Below are positions 1 through 8,883 of a stretch of 64,000 bases of DNA, piece by piece. Origin of the DNA: Candidatus Rhodoblastus alkanivorans (GTDB lineage Bacteria > Pseudomonadota > Alphaproteobacteria > Rhizobiales > Beijerinckiaceae); the NCBI RefSeq assembly GCF_022760755.1, contig NZ_JAIVFP010000001.1:1406001-1470000 (forward strand), in the 5' to 3' direction. The translations under genes and the position numbers were made by a program. The notes below the pieces were generated by a model, which was not told where the DNA came from, searched no databases, and saw only the letters and a program-made list of their open reading frames with translations. The stretch's first letter is position 1. Each line of letters opens with the position of its first letter.

Positions 1-19
1 CGGGCGTTGAGGGGGCAAA

Positions 20-775
20 ATGGAAGCGGCGAGCGACAGGGCGGTTGGAGAGTTCGACATTCCTTCCAAGGCGAGCAAGACGCTTGTCGAAGGCGCCTAT
101 GCGACCCTGCGTCGAGAAATCCTCGACGGAGCTTTCGAACCGGGCGCCAAACTGCGCACGGAGGAATTGCGCACCCGCTACAATGTCAGCGGCTCGACCA
201 TGCGCGAGGCGCTCACCCGCCTGCTCGGCGAGGCTCTGGTCACTTCCGAGGGCCAGCGCGGCTTCCGTGTCGCTCCGGCCTCGATCGAGGATTTCCGCGA
301 TCTGACGGAAGTGCGCAAGCTGATCGAGACGGAGGCCCTGCGCCAGGCCATATCCTGTGGCGACGAAGAGTGGGAAAGCCAGATCGTGGCGACCTTCTAT
401 CGGCTCTCCAAGGTCGAGGAGCGTCTGGCCGAAGATCCCGTCAGCGCCATAAGCGAGTTCGAGGAGCGCAACCGCGAATTCCACCGCGCCCTGATCGCGG
501 CCTGCCCATCCCGCTGGTTGCATCATTTCATCGGCCTGCTGTTCCAGCAGTCGGAGCGCTATCGCCGCATGTCGATGGCGAAGCGCACCATCCCCCGGGA
601 CGTCCATGCCGAGCACAAGGCCATCTTCGACGCCGTGATGGCGCGCGACGCCGATCTGGCCAGCAAGCTGACCGCCGACCACATCGAACGCACGCTCACC
701 GTGCTGCGCGTCGCGCTCGAACCCGGCGAAAAGTCGCGCTGTAACGCCAAAAAGGACGCGCAAGACCGCCCATAG
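20..775 (+). CDS. GntR-family transcriptional regulator with FCD domain
   Basis: A cytoplasmic DNA-binding repressor or activator of the FadR (FCD) branch of the GntR superfamily. Residues about 22-85 form the winged helix-turn-helix, with the pattern NVSGSTMREALTRL in the recognition helix. Residues about 90-235 form the helical FCD effector domain; its metal- or ligand-binding histidines are visible in FHRALI, VHAEHK and DHIERT. At 251 aa it is of normal family length. The ATG at 20 follows GAGGGGG at 5 nt. The gene it controls is not evident: the left neighbour is outside the window and the right side is a 560 bp gap. The family commonly senses carboxylic acids, but the ligand cannot be read from sequence. 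Confidence 0.9.
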   Translation: MEAASDRAVGEFDIPSKASKTLVEGAYATLRREILDGAFEPGAKLRTEELRTRYNVSGSTMREALTRLLGEALVTSEGQRGFRVAPASIEDFRDLTEVRKLIETEALRQAISCGDEEWESQIVATFYRLSKVEERLAEDPVSAISEFEERNREFHRALIAACPSRWLHHFIGLLFQQSERYRRMSMAKRTIPRDVHAEHKAIFDAVMARDADLASKLTADHIERTLTVLRVALEPGEKSRCNAKKDAQDRP

Positions 776-1334
776 GTCGTTTCACGCGCATGGAGCCGTA
801 GCGCCCCGCTCGATCATGCGCGGCGACCCCGATCCACGGGAGACCGAGATGGTCGATGACATTTGCACGGGGGCGGCGGGGATAATTTCCGGTCGGACCC
901 GCTGAACTGGAGACCGGGCGGAACGCCCGATGTGGACGACAATGCGACGATCGCCCCAACCCTGAATGTCGCGGTCGGGGCCTGATTTGCGAAGCAGAGA
1001 TCGCGGGCCGAAAACTTTGCATTGACTTGGATGGCGCTTATCCCAAATATTGGTCGAAAGATGAGCGGGACAATGCTTTCAGCGGGGCGTCGCTGCGCAT
1101 CGCATAAGCCCCATTCATCAGGCACAGGAAGTTCAAGTCGCTGAAACAGCGAGTGAAAATTCCTGTTCTTTTCCTGCAAAGCAGGGAAAGCGCGAAACCG
1201 GACCGGCAGCGTCCGGGGAACGCCTGCTTCGAGCCGTCCGCGCTCGTTGCATTTTCGCGGCGAGCTTCATCGCCTTGTCGTCATTTCGGCCCAGGATTTG
1301 CAAAAGGTCCTGATCGGTCGCGGGGGATCATGTC
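776..1334. other. Long intergenic region
   Basis: No gene can be supported across these 559 bases. Two short open stretches on the plus strand look protein-like (roughly 902-984, ending in TGA, and 984-1107, ending in TAA), but neither has a start with a ribosome binding site and neither was recognised, so they may be remnants of a decayed gene. A short dyad, CCTGC-AAA-GCAGG, lies near 1174-1186. A sigma-54 promoter is listed separately at the right end. Confidence 0.5.
1287..1302 (+). promoter_or_regulatory. Candidate sigma-54 (-24/-12) promoter of the ArsC-like gene
   Basis: The sequence CGGCCCAggatTTGCA keeps the essential GG-N10-GC and the TTGCA block of the sigma-54 consensus (TGGCACGN4TTGCW). 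Transcription would start near 1313, leaving a 22 nt leader that contains the GGGGGA ribosome binding site of the gene at 1335. No perfect NifA box (TGT-N10-ACA) was found upstream, so the activator is uncertain. Confidence 0.65.
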
Positions 1335-1757
1335 ATGAAGAAAGTCGTTTTCTACTTAAAGCCAGGCGCGGCGAACGATATCGAGCATAAAGCCCTGCTC
1401 GCCGCCGCCGGTTATGAGGTCGATGCGCGCGATCTGACCGCGGAACATTGGACGTCGGCGGGATTGCGCGCCTTTTTTGGCGAAAGGCCGATCGAGGAAT
1501 GGTTCGATCCGGCCGCGCCGAAGGTGGTGTCGGGCGAAATCAATCCGGCGCGGCTGAATGCCCAGGAGGCGCTGGTGACGCTCGCGCTCGATCCGAGCCT
1601 CATCAATGGTCCGCTCGTCCGCTATAACGGCCGTTGCGCGTCCGGTCTGGACGCGGACGAGCTTCGTGATTTTGTGGACATTCACGCGCGAAACGGCAAG
1701 CCGGCCTCGGTCAAGCAGCCGCCGACAAGCTGGGGCGCAACCGGGATGGGCGAGTGA
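1335..1757 (+). CDS. ArsC/Spx-fold nitrogenase-associated protein
   Basis: A thioredoxin-fold protein of the ArsC/Spx superfamily, in the subgroup annotated as nitrogenase-associated protein (TIGR01616-like). Supporting features are the N-terminal VVFYLKPG strand-loop, the conserved GYEVDARDL and RAFFGERPIEEWFDPAAPKV blocks, and a late NGPLVR segment. The subgroup normally has a cysteine directly after KPG; here the sequence is KPGAAND, so the catalytic cysteine of arsenate reductases is absent and a redox role through that residue is unlikely. At 140 aa the length is normal. The gene sits alone behind a sigma-54 promoter and converges on ferredoxin-NADP reductase with a 10 bp gap. The molecular function of the subgroup is unknown. 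Confidence 0.8.
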   Translation: MKKVVFYLKPGAANDIEHKALLAAAGYEVDARDLTAEHWTSAGLRAFFGERPIEEWFDPAAPKVVSGEINPARLNAQEALVTLALDPSLINGPLVRYNGRCASGLDADELRDFVDIHARNGKPASVKQPPTSWGATGMGE

Positions 1758-1767
1758 ACGCGTCGAG

Positions 1768-2610
1768 CTATTGCTCGACGAACGCCTTTTCGATGACATA
1801 GGTGGCGGGATCGCCGCCCGATCCCTCGCGGAAGCCGCGATCCTGGAGCAGTTTGACCAGATCGCGCAACAGGCCGGGGCTGCCGCAGAGCATGACGCGA
1901 TCTTCGGCGGGATTGAGCGGCGGCTGGCCGATGTCCTCGAACAACTTGCCCGATTCGATCAGCTCGGTGGCGCGGCCCTGGTGGACATAGGCCTCGCGCG
2001 TCACGGTCGGATAGTGGATGAGTTTTTCGCGCACGATCTCGCCGAAAAACTCGTTCTCCTTGGCCGCCTTGACGATATCGAGGCCATATTGCAGCTCGGC
2101 CACCTGGCGGCAGCCGTGGACCAGGATCAGGTGGTCGTAAAGGTCATAGACCTCGGGGTCCTTGATCACGCTGGAGAAGGGCGCAATGCCGGTGCCGGTC
2201 GAGAACATATAGAGCCGTTTGCCCGGGAGAAGGTTGGGCTGGACCAGGGTGCCGGTCGGCTTGCGGCCGACGAGCACGGTGTCGCCCACCTTGAGGTGCT
2301 GCAGGCGCGAGGTCAGCGGACCGTCCGGCACTTTGATCGAGAAGAATTCGAGATCATCCTCGTAATTGGCGCTGGCCATGGAATAGGCGCGCAGCAGCGG
2401 CTTGCCCTCCACTTCGATGCCGATCATCGCGAATTGTCCGTTGACGAAACGGAACGCGGGGTCGCGGGTGGTGCGGAAACGGAACAGCCTGTCGGTATAA
2501 TGCTGGACTTCGAGCACGGTCTCGCGATTGAAGGCGCCGCCGCTCTTCTTGGGGGCCGCGGCCTGAGCCGGAGGAGCCGTAACCGTGCTATTGTCGGCGG
2601 CGTTGGTCAT
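1768..2610 (-). CDS. fpr: Ferredoxin--NADP+ reductase
   Basis: An FAD enzyme that moves electrons between NADP(H) and ferredoxin or flavodoxin in the cytoplasm. Residues about 30-125 form the FAD domain, with RAYSMAS and a FSIKVPDGPLTSRLQ segment; residues 130-280 form the NADP domain, with the FSTGTGIAPF loop and the LCGSPGLL strand. The C-terminus, YVIEKAFVEQ, matches the bacterial FPR type. The first 25 residues are a low-complexity Ala/Pro extension. The ATG at 2610 is preceded by GGAGAAAGG at 5 nt; an upstream in-frame start lacks such a site. In a diazotroph this enzyme could feed ferredoxin pools for nitrogenase or defend against oxidants. Which role applies is inference. Confidence 0.92.
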   Translation of the reverse strand: MTNAADNSTVTAPPAQAAAPKKSGGAFNRETVLEVQHYTDRLFRFRTTRDPAFRFVNGQFAMIGIEVEGKPLLRAYSMASANYEDDLEFFSIKVPDGPLTSRLQHLKVGDTVLVGRKPTGTLVQPNLLPGKRLYMFSTGTGIAPFSSVIKDPEVYDLYDHLILVHGCRQVAELQYGLDIVKAAKENEFFGEIVREKLIHYPTVTREAYVHQGRATELIESGKLFEDIGQPPLNPAEDRVMLCGSPGLLRDLVKLLQDRGFREGSGGDPATYVIEKAFVEQ

Positions 2611-2946
2611 ATTGGCCTTTCTCCATGCAATTAATGCGCCTGAAACGCCTTCCACCCAAGGGAAAGCGCCGACCCTCGATTTTCACCTGACGTTGCCGGA
2701 ACGCATTGACGCTCCCGCGCGATCCTTTCGCCTTCGGGCTTTCGCGAGGCTCGGCGGCCATCAAGCGGATCCCGGCGCTTGGCGTCTGTCCGGCAAAAAA
2801 CGTGCCGGACCCGACAAGGCCCGTTTCCTAACGCGGCGCGACGCGATTGGCAATGGCGATTCGCGCGCCGGCGCCGTCGAGCGCTGCGAAACGGCTGCGG
2901 CGAAACATCACGGCGGATATGGATTTTGTCGCGCCCGTGGCGACGC
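2611..2946. other. Intergenic region with one hairpin
   Basis: This is 336 bp between two minus-strand genes, with no credible ORF. It holds a perfect hairpin, GTCCGGCA-N7-TGCCGGAC, at 2788-2810 in the 3' flank of the phosphoesterase gene. There is no T-run on either side, so it is more likely an RNA-stability element than an intrinsic terminator. Confidence 0.5.
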
Positions 2947-3801
2947 TTACAAGGCGATCTGGCGAAAATGTCCGGCCTGGTCGAGTTGCCGGGCGGTCAG
3001 CGTCATCCGGCGGCTTCCGGCGTCGATGTCGATGAGATAATAGGCGGCGCGGCGGCGCGGGCTGCGCCCGACCGACGAAGCCGAACAGATGCCGAGAACG
3101 GGAATGGGGCCGCGCGGGCCGGGCAGGCTCTTGCGCGAAATGGAATGGATGTGGCCGTGGAGCACGAGCTCGGCGCCTTCCTTCGCCAGAATCTCGGCCA
3201 GGGCGCGATGGTCGCCGAGATTGCGGATGCCGCCGCCGCCGTCGACGGGCGGATGATGGATCAGCACGACCCTGATTTCGTCGCGCGTGTCGCGCAGGAT
3301 TTCGGCGAGGCGGCGCAGTTGATCTTGCCCGAGCTTGCCTGCGGCGACGAAGGGCAGGGTCGGGATGCCGCTGCACAGGCCGATGATCGCGACGCCGTTG
3401 CGGCGGCGCAGGAAAGGAAAGTCCTGGGCGCCGTCGTCGCCGCTTGTCCAGGGGCTAAGGTCGCGCGCCATATGGTGAAGGCTGGAGCGCATATAGGCGT
3501 CGTGGTTGCCGGGGGCGAGGCTCACGTCCTCGGGCGCCCCGAGCGTGGCGAGCCATTGCGCGGCGAGCGGATATTCGGCCGGCAGGCCGATATTGCAGAT
3601 GTCGCCGGTCATGGCGACATGGTCCGGCCCCTGCTCGCGCATGTCGGCGACCAGCGCGCCCAGAACCTCCATGTCATGGGCGCGCGAGCGGCCGCGCCGC
3701 CAATTGAGATAGCCGGTCGCGCGCTTGCCGATGAGTTCGCGCCAGCGCGGGCGGGGCAGGGGGCCGATATGGGCGTCGGAAAGATGAGCAAGACGAAACA
3801 T
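2947..3801 (-). CDS. Calcineurin-like metallophosphoesterase
   Basis: A dinuclear-metal phosphoesterase of the calcineurin/cyclic-nucleotide phosphodiesterase type. The metal motifs appear in order: the N-terminal HLSDAHIG (DxH) at about residue 7, TGDICN (GDxx) near 55, APGNHDAY (GNHD) near 80, IHHPPV near 180, and HGHIHS (GHxH) near 215. At 284 aa it is a single-domain member. The start at 3801 was chosen because MFRLAHLSDAHIG is the family's usual N-terminus; the reading frame stays open upstream only because it shadows mbfA. The gene lies 7 bp after mbfA on the same strand, so the two are probably co-transcribed. The substrate is not predictable. Confidence 0.88.
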   Translation of the reverse strand: MFRLAHLSDAHIGPLPRPRWRELIGKRATGYLNWRRGRSRAHDMEVLGALVADMREQGPDHVAMTGDICNIGLPAEYPLAAQWLATLGAPEDVSLAPGNHDAYMRSSLHHMARDLSPWTSGDDGAQDFPFLRRRNGVAIIGLCSGIPTLPFVAAGKLGQDQLRRLAEILRDTRDEIRVVLIHHPPVDGGGGIRNLGDHRALAEILAKEGAELVLHGHIHSISRKSLPGPRGPIPVLGICSASSVGRSPRRRAAYYLIDIDAGSRRMTLTARQLDQAGHFRQIAL

Positions 3802-3808
3802 TTGCGCC

Positions 3809-4786
3809 TCATGCGCCGCCGATGAGAATGCCGACCGTGAGCACGACCGCGCCCCCGACGACAATCTGCGCGACGGCCTTGAGAAAGGGCGTGTCCATAT
3901 AGCGCGCCCGGATATAGGCGATCGCCCAAAGCTCGAAGAAGACCACGATTCCGGCGATGGACGTCGCGGTCCAGAAGGCGTGAGGCCAGGAATCGGGCAC
4001 GAGAAAGGGCAGGGTGTGGCCAAGGCCGCCGGCCGTGGTCATCAGGCCGGTGACGCCGCCGCGGATGAGGGGCGCGCCGCGGCCGGTCAGCGAGCCGTCG
4101 TCGGACAAGGCCTCGGCGATGGCCATGCTGATCCCGGCGCCGATCGAGGCGGCGAGGCCGACGAGAAAGGTGCTCCAATTGTTCTGGGTGGCGAAGGCCG
4201 CGGCGAACAAAGGCGCGAGAGTCGAGACCGAGCCGTCCATCAGGCCGGCAAGGCCGGGCTGGACATATTGCAGAACGAAAAATTTGTGGGCCGTGCGGCC
4301 TTCCTCCTCGCGCGCGCTTTCGGTGAGGATGGCCTCGGCCAGGGCGTTGGCCTTCTCGCCATGGCTCTTCTCGACCATGGCCAGGTCGCCGAGCAGCTTG
4401 CGCACGCCGACGTCCTGCGAGGCTTCGGAGGCCTTGATATAGAAGCGCTGGGAATCCGCCTCCATCGCCTCGGCCTGGTGGCGGATCGTCGCCAGCGGCA
4501 GATTCTTGATCAGCCAGGTCGGGCGGCGGCTGAGGAATCCCTTGACGTCCTCGCGCCGGATCGCCGGCAGGTTGACGCCGAAGCGCGCTTGATAGATTTC
4601 CAGAAGTCTCCGGCGGTGGCCGTCTTCCTCGGCGGCCATTTCCTGGAAGACTCTCGCGGTCGCGGGGTAGCGGTCGGCAAGTTCTTCTGCGAAACTTGAA
4701 TAGATTCGGCTGTCTTCCTCCTCGGAAGCGATGGCGATGGCGAGGACTTCACGTTGCGTCAGATCGGAAAAGTTCTTCAGACTCAT
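3809..4786 (-). CDS. mbfA: Membrane-bound ferritin MbfA (ferritin-VIT1 fusion)
   Basis: An iron or manganese exporter with a cytoplasmic ferritin-like (erythrin) diiron domain fused to a VIT1/CCC1-type membrane domain. Residues about 15-165 are helical, with paired carboxylates such as [19 protein letters not shown] and EKSHGEKA. Residues about 190-325 contain five hydrophobic segments, including PLFAAAFA and [20 protein letters not shown]. At 325 aa it matches the alphaproteobacterial MbfA length. The start at 4786 was chosen because [17 protein letters not shown] is the domain start; the longer frame to 4867 has no support. In Rhizobiales mbfA is iron-induced through Irr; a TTTGA/TCAAA dyad set lies just upstream. 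Confidence 0.9.
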   Translation of the reverse strand: MSLKNFSDLTQREVLAIAIASEEEDSRIYSSFAEELADRYPATARVFQEMAAEEDGHRRRLLEIYQARFGVNLPAIRREDVKGFLSRRPTWLIKNLPLATIRHQAEAMEADSQRFYIKASEASQDVGVRKLLGDLAMVEKSHGEKANALAEAILTESAREEEGRTAHKFFVLQYVQPGLAGLMDGSVSTLAPLFAAAFATQNNWSTFLVGLAASIGAGISMAIAEALSDDGSLTGRGAPLIRGGVTGLMTTAGGLGHTLPFLVPDSWPHAFWTATSIAGIVVFFELWAIAYIRARYMDTPFLKAVAQIVVGGAVVLTVGILIGGA

Positions 4787-4863
4787 CACTTGCTCCGAAC
4801 CAGGCGCGACCGAGAGCCTTGCGGACGCGAGGCGCTTTTGCGCCTGTTCCCAGGACCGACGCG

Positions 4864-4893
4864 TCAAAGCTATAATTTGGTTTGAACGTCAAA
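4864..4893. promoter_or_regulatory. TCAAA/TTTGA half-site cluster between mbfA and the Nudix gene
   Basis: Three half-sites lie in the divergent spacer: TCAAA at 4864-4868, TTTGA at 4881-4885 and TCAAA at 4889-4893. The last two form the dyad TTTGA-ACG-TCAAA. The position, between mbfA and its divergent neighbour, suits an operator. It does not match the published iron-control element closely, so the regulator is unassigned. Confidence 0.35.
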
Positions 4894-4911
4894 TCCAGTC
4901 GCGGAGTCGTC

Positions 4912-5385
4912 ATGTCGGAAATCGCCTTCTGGCAAAAATGCGTGCGTCAGGGGCAGCGGATCGCAGGTCTTTTGGGGCGGCCGATGACGCTTGGCGTCCG
5001 CGCGATCGCGCTCGACGACGCCGGTCGGGTCTTTCTGGTGCGGCATGGCTATGTTCCGGGCTTCCATCTGCCCGGGGGCGGCGTAGAGAGCGGAGAGACG
5101 GCGATCGAATCGCTGCTGCGCGAATTGAGCGAGGAAGGCGGGCTGGAGGCGGCGGAGACGCCGCGTCTCCTGGGTCTCTATTACAACCCGCGCCATTCGC
5201 GGCGCGATCACGTCGCGCTTTATCTGGTGCGCGACGTGCGTCAGGACAAGCCGCGGGCGCCCGACTGGGAAATCGTCGAATCCGGTTTTTTTCCGCTCGA
5301 TGCGCTGCCGGAAGGCGCGACGCCTTCGACCCGCGCGCGCATCGGCGAATATTTGCGCCGGACGGAGCCGGCTTTAGTGTGGTGA
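4912..5385 (+). CDS. Nudix hydrolase
   Basis: Hydrolyses a nucleoside diphosphate linked to another moiety, with Mg2+ bound by the Nudix helix. The box runs from GGGVESGE to RELSEEGG at about residues 58-80 and is complete, with both helix glutamates present. At 157 aa it is a compact single-domain enzyme. The start at 4912 gives MSEIAFWQK; a TTG-type start 30 nt earlier is less likely. The gene diverges from mbfA and precedes ppc by 37 bp, so ppc may lie in the same transcript. The exact substrate cannot be deduced. Confidence 0.88.
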   Translation: MSEIAFWQKCVRQGQRIAGLLGRPMTLGVRAIALDDAGRVFLVRHGYVPGFHLPGGGVESGETAIESLLRELSEEGGLEAAETPRLLGLYYNPRHSRRDHVALYLVRDVRQDKPRAPDWEIVESGFFPLDALPEGATPSTRARIGEYLRRTEPALVW

Positions 5386-5422
5386 GCGGCCTTGGCGCCG
5401 TGTGGAATGAACGGAGCACCCA

Positions 5423-8179
5423 ATGAGGGAAGCAGCGGCGGAGCAGGACGAGACGGAAAAACAGACGCCACTTTTCGCGGACATCAGGCTGCTCGGCCAG
5501 ATTCTCGGCGACACCGTGCGCGAGATGGAAGGCGAGGCGATTTACGAGCGGATCGAGAAAATCCGGCGCCTCTCGGTCGAGGGACAGCGCAGGTCCGACT
5601 CCAGCGCGACGCGCGAGCTCGACGTCCTGCTGCAAAGCCTGACGCAGTCTGAAACCGTGTCCGTCATCCGCGCCTTCGCCTATTTTTCCCATCTCGCCAA
5701 TATCGCCGAGGATCGTCATTTCCTGCGCCGCCGCGCGGCGCATGAGCCGCGCACCCAGCCTGGCGGGCTCGCCCATAGTTTCGAGCGCCTGGAGGCCGCG
5801 GGCGTGACGTCGGACAGCATCGAGCAGACATTGCGCGAGTCCTATGTTTCGCCGGTTCTGACCGCCCATCCGACCGAAGTGCAGCGCCGCAGCACCCTCG
5901 ACGCCGAGCGCGGGATCGCCGATCTGCTTGCGGCGCGCGACCATTGCCGAGCGCCAGCGGAATTGCGCGAGAACGAGGCCCAGCTCCGCGCGCGGGTGGC
6001 GCAGCTCTGGCAAACGCGCATCCTGCGCACGGCGAGCCTCACGGTCCGCGACGAGATCGACAATGCGCTGCTCTATTACCGCTCGACCTTCATCCAGGAA
6101 ATTCCCAAGCTCTACGCCGATCTCGAACACAGGCTCGGGCGCCCCGTGGCGCCTTTTTTCCGCATGGGCAATTGGATCGGCGGCGACCGCGACGGCAATC
6201 CGAACGTGAACGCCCAGACGCTCGACGCCACGGTGAAACTCCATTCCGAGACGATTCTACGCCATTATCTCTTCGAGGTTCATCGACTCGGCGCGGAATT
6301 GTCGATGTCGCGGACTTTGGTGGATTGCTCCGCCGGACTCGAGGCTTTGGCCGAGGCGTCGGGCGACGTCAATCCCCACCGCGCCGACGAGAGCTATCGC
6401 CGCGCGCTGATCGGCGTCTATGCCCGGCTCGCCGGCACGCTGACGGCGCTGACCGGCGGCGAGGCGGCGCGCCACGCCGCGGCGCCCGGCGCGCCTTATG
6501 AACGCCCCGAGGCCTTGCGCCGCGACCTGATCGTGGTGCGCGAATCCCTGCTCGCCCATCATGGCGCCGCCCTGGCGCGGGGAAGGCTCGATCAGTTGAT
6601 CCGGGCGGTGGACGTCTTCGGCTTCCACCTCGCCACGACTGATCTGCGCCAGAATTCCGACCGACACGAGGCGGTGCTGAAGGAATTGCTGGCGGCCGTT
6701 CGCATCGTTCCCGATTACAGCGCCTTGAGCGAGGACGAGCGCGTCGCCCTTCTGCTGCGCCTGCTCGCCGATCCGCGCCCCTTAAGGGCGCCGAACATCG
6801 CCTATTCCGAGGCGTCGCGCAGCGAGCTGGCGGTATTCGAGACGGCGCGTCTCGCGCGGGAAATTTTCGGCGCCGCGACCATCCGCCATTACATCATCAG
6901 CCATACCGAAAGCGTCAGCGATCTGCTCGAAGTCATGGTCCTGCAGAAGGAATGCGGCCTGATGCACGGTACATTGCATGAATCGGAATGCGAGTCGGCG
7001 CGGCTCGACCTGATCGTGACGCCTTTGTTCGAGACGATCGAGGATCTGCGCGCCGCCGAATCGATCATGCGCGCGCTCTATTCCCTGCCGGGGATCGCCG
7101 ACCTGATCCGGCGCTCCAGCGGGGTGCAGGACGTCATGCTCGGCTATTCCGACTCCAACAAGGATGGCGGCTATCTGACATCGAACTGGGAGCTTTATCG
7201 CGCCTCGACCGCGTTGGCGGCTCTCTTCGTTTCGACCCCGGGCTTAAGGATGCGGCTGTTCCATGGGCGCGGCGGCACGGTGGGGCGCGGCGGCGGCCCG
7301 TCCTACCAGGCCATTCTCGCCCAGCCGCCGGGCACGGTGCGAGGGCAGTTCCGCCTCACCGAACAGGGGGAGGTGATCAACGCCAAATACGCCAATCCCT
7401 CCATCGGCCGGCGCAATCTCGAGACCTTGATGGCCGCCAATCTCGAAGCGAGCCTCCTGCTGGACGGCAGTGAGGCGCCGGCGGAATTCCTCGAGGCGGC
7501 GGAAGAATTGTCGCGTCTGTCGATGAAGGCCTATCGCGGGCTCGTCTATGAGACGCCGGGTTTCGTCGACTATTTCTACGCCGCCACGCCCATCGCCGAG
7601 ATCGCGGAGCTGAACATCGGCTCGCGCCCGGCCTCGCGCAAGGCGACACGGCGGATCGAGGATTTGCGCGCCATTCCCTGGAGCTTTTCCTGGGGGCAGA
7701 GCCGCGTCGCTCTTCCGGGCTGGTTCGGCTTCGGCGCGGCGGTCGAGGGTTTTTTGCGCGAGGACCATGAGGCGCGGCGGGCCCTTCTGCGCCGCATGGG
7801 CAAGGAATGGCCGTTTTTCGCGGCGCTTCTGTCCAATATGGACATGGTTCTGGCGAAAGCCGATCTCGAAATCGCCCGGCGTTACGCCGATCTCGTCCCC
7901 GACCGCGAGGCGGCCGAGCGGATTTTCACGGCGATCGAGGCGGAATGGCGCCGCACGATCGCGGCGTTGGAAATCGCTACCGGCCATGACGGGAGGCTTG
8001 CGGACAATCCGGCGCTTGCCCGTTCGATCGCCCACCGCTTTCCCTATATTGCGCCCTTGAACTATCTCCAGGCGGAATTGCTGCGGCGCTGGCGCTCCGG
8101 CCTCATCGACCATAAGGCGAGGGTCGGCATTCTCATCGCCATCAACGGTATCGCCGCCGGCTTGCGAAACACGGGCTGA
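5423..8179 (+). CDS. ppc: Phosphoenolpyruvate carboxylase
   Basis: Carboxylates PEP with bicarbonate to oxaloacetate in the cytoplasm. It is full length at 918 aa. Family landmarks are present in order: [12 protein letters not shown] with the catalytic His at about 149, [14 protein letters not shown] near 248, [12 protein letters not shown] near 573, [14 protein letters not shown] near 613, QGEVINAKY near 650, RPASRK near 735, and the C-terminal [11 protein letters not shown], which carries the essential terminal region. In serine-cycle methylotrophs this enzyme is the main CO2-fixing step, which agrees with xoxF at 57.4 kb; it may equally be anaplerotic. The start at 5423 follows GGAG at 7 nt. 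Confidence 0.97.
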   Translation: MREAAAEQDETEKQTPLFADIRLLGQILGDTVREMEGEAIYERIEKIRRLSVEGQRRSDSSATRELDVLLQSLTQSETVSVIRAFAYFSHLANIAEDRHFLRRRAAHEPRTQPGGLAHSFERLEAAGVTSDSIEQTLRESYVSPVLTAHPTEVQRRSTLDAERGIADLLAARDHCRAPAELRENEAQLRARVAQLWQTRILRTASLTVRDEIDNALLYYRSTFIQEIPKLYADLEHRLGRPVAPFFRMGNWIGGDRDGNPNVNAQTLDATVKLHSETILRHYLFEVHRLGAELSMSRTLVDCSAGLEALAEASGDVNPHRADESYRRALIGVYARLAGTLTALTGGEAARHAAAPGAPYERPEALRRDLIVVRESLLAHHGAALARGRLDQLIRAVDVFGFHLATTDLRQNSDRHEAVLKELLAAVRIVPDYSALSEDERVALLLRLLADPRPLRAPNIAYSEASRSELAVFETARLAREIFGAATIRHYIISHTESVSDLLEVMVLQKECGLMHGTLHESECESARLDLIVTPLFETIEDLRAAESIMRALYSLPGIADLIRRSSGVQDVMLGYSDSNKDGGYLTSNWELYRASTALAALFVSTPGLRMRLFHGRGGTVGRGGGPSYQAILAQPPGTVRGQFRLTEQGEVINAKYANPSIGRRNLETLMAANLEASLLLDGSEAPAEFLEAAEELSRLSMKAYRGLVYETPGFVDYFYAATPIAEIAELNIGSRPASRKATRRIEDLRAIPWSFSWGQSRVALPGWFGFGAAVEGFLREDHEARRALLRRMGKEWPFFAALLSNMDMVLAKADLEIARRYADLVPDREAAERIFTAIEAEWRRTIAALEIATGHDGRLADNPALARSIAHRFPYIAPLNYLQAELLRRWRSGLIDHKARVGILIAINGIAAGLRNTG

Positions 8180-8204
8180 ACCGGCGCCGCGCCGAAAAAG
8201 GAAA

Positions 8205-8229
8205 GCCCCCTCGGCGGCGCCGAGGGGGC
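8205..8229 (-). terminator. Intrinsic terminator of the HdeA/HdeB-like pair
   Basis: An inverted repeat, GCCCCCTCGGC-N3-GCCGAGGGGGC, is followed on the minus strand by TTTCCTTTTT. It lies 25 bp beyond the stop of the minus-strand gene at 8255 and also closes off ppc from the other side. Confidence 0.8.
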
Positions 8230-8254
8230 GGAAGGGCTCGAACGCTGGAGCCTT

Positions 8255-8545
8255 TTATTTCGCGTTCTTCGCGATCGCCTGCATCAGCGTCTCTTTGGGG
8301 TGCCGCTTGCAATATTTGTCGATGACCTCGTGATTGCGCTTCACATAGCGCATGTCGACGTTGAGCAGATTCTTCGACGACATGTAATAGCCGCTCATCC
8401 ACGAGGAAATAAGCGCCTTTCTGGCCTCCGGCGCCTTCATGTACTGGCCGCAGGTGATGAGCGACATGTCGACGACGACCTGGGCCTTGGCGGCCGGCGC
8501 GGCGAAGGCGAGCATCGCGGCCGCGAGAATCAGTTTGGATTTCAT
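8255..8545 (-). CDS. HdeA/HdeB-family periplasmic protein, copy 2
   Basis: A small exported protein of the HdeA/HdeB type, whose enteric members act as acid-activated periplasmic chaperones. It has a signal peptide (MKSKLILAAAMLAFAAPAAKA) followed by a mature domain of about 75 aa with two cysteines (ITCGQYM and DKYCKRHP) placed to form the family disulfide. The WMSGYY motif is shared with its tandem neighbour. The ATG at 8545 precedes a clear signal sequence; the longer frame to 8650 overlaps the upstream gene. It is the second gene of a two-gene tandem, 29 bp after its paralogue. An acid-stress role is inference. Confidence 0.8.
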   Translation of the reverse strand: MKSKLILAAAMLAFAAPAAKAQVVVDMSLITCGQYMKAPEARKALISSWMSGYYMSSKNLLNVDMRYVKRNHEVIDKYCKRHPKETLMQAIAKNAK

Positions 8546-8574
8546 GTTTTTTTCTCCCGATGGCTGGATGCGGA

Positions 8575-8883
8575 TCACTGCTTCTTCTGCATCTGGTTGA
8601 CGGCGGCCTGAATGACGCCCATCAGCTGGTCCTTCGGGTGCGCGGCGCAATATTTCATGATGTTGTCCGCGTTGCGGGCGAAGGCGTCCAGATCGACCGA
8701 GGTATAGCCCAGCTTCTGGTTGTACCAGCCGCTCATCCAGGCTTCGATCATGAGCTGATCGTCAGGCGGCATGGCGACGGCGTCGCCGCAGGTGATCTTT
8801 TCCATTTGGATCATGACCTGAGCCGAACCGGCGGTCGGCGCCAAAGCCAAGCCCAAAGCCAAGCAAATTGCTGATTTTTTCAT
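8575..8883 (-). CDS. HdeA/HdeB-family periplasmic protein, copy 1
   Basis: A paralogue of the next gene: signal peptide to about residue 21 (ending GSAQ), then a mature HdeA/HdeB-like domain with cysteines in ITCGDAV and MKYCAAHP and the motif WMSGWY. It is 102 aa long. The start at 8883 was chosen because it begins a typical Sec signal with a KKS n-region; an 89-residue N-terminal extension in the same frame is arginine-rich shadow sequence. The tandem arrangement and shared spacing of motifs imply duplication. The protein is likely periplasmic; its function is inferred from the family only. Confidence 0.8.
   Translation of the reverse strand: MKKSAICLALGLALAPTAGSAQVMIQMEKITCGDAVAMPPDDQLMIEAWMSGWYNQKLGYTSVDLDAFARNADNIMKYCAAHPKDQLMGVIQAAVNQMQKKQ

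Noticed and set aside
814..1179. 121-codon minus-strand frame
   Set aside because: No ribosome binding site, Pro/Arg-rich sequence, no recognisable family.
1153..1338. 61-codon plus-strand frame overlapping the ArsC-like start
   Set aside because: It covers the sigma-54 promoter and leader of the next gene and shows no protein features.
2626..2641. A good sigma-54-like match upstream of fpr (minus strand, AGGCGCAttaaTTGCA)
   Set aside because: The predicted transcription start would fall near 2615, inside or after the GGAGAAAGG ribosome binding site, leaving a leader of about 5 nt. The geometry is incompatible with translation of fpr from 2610.
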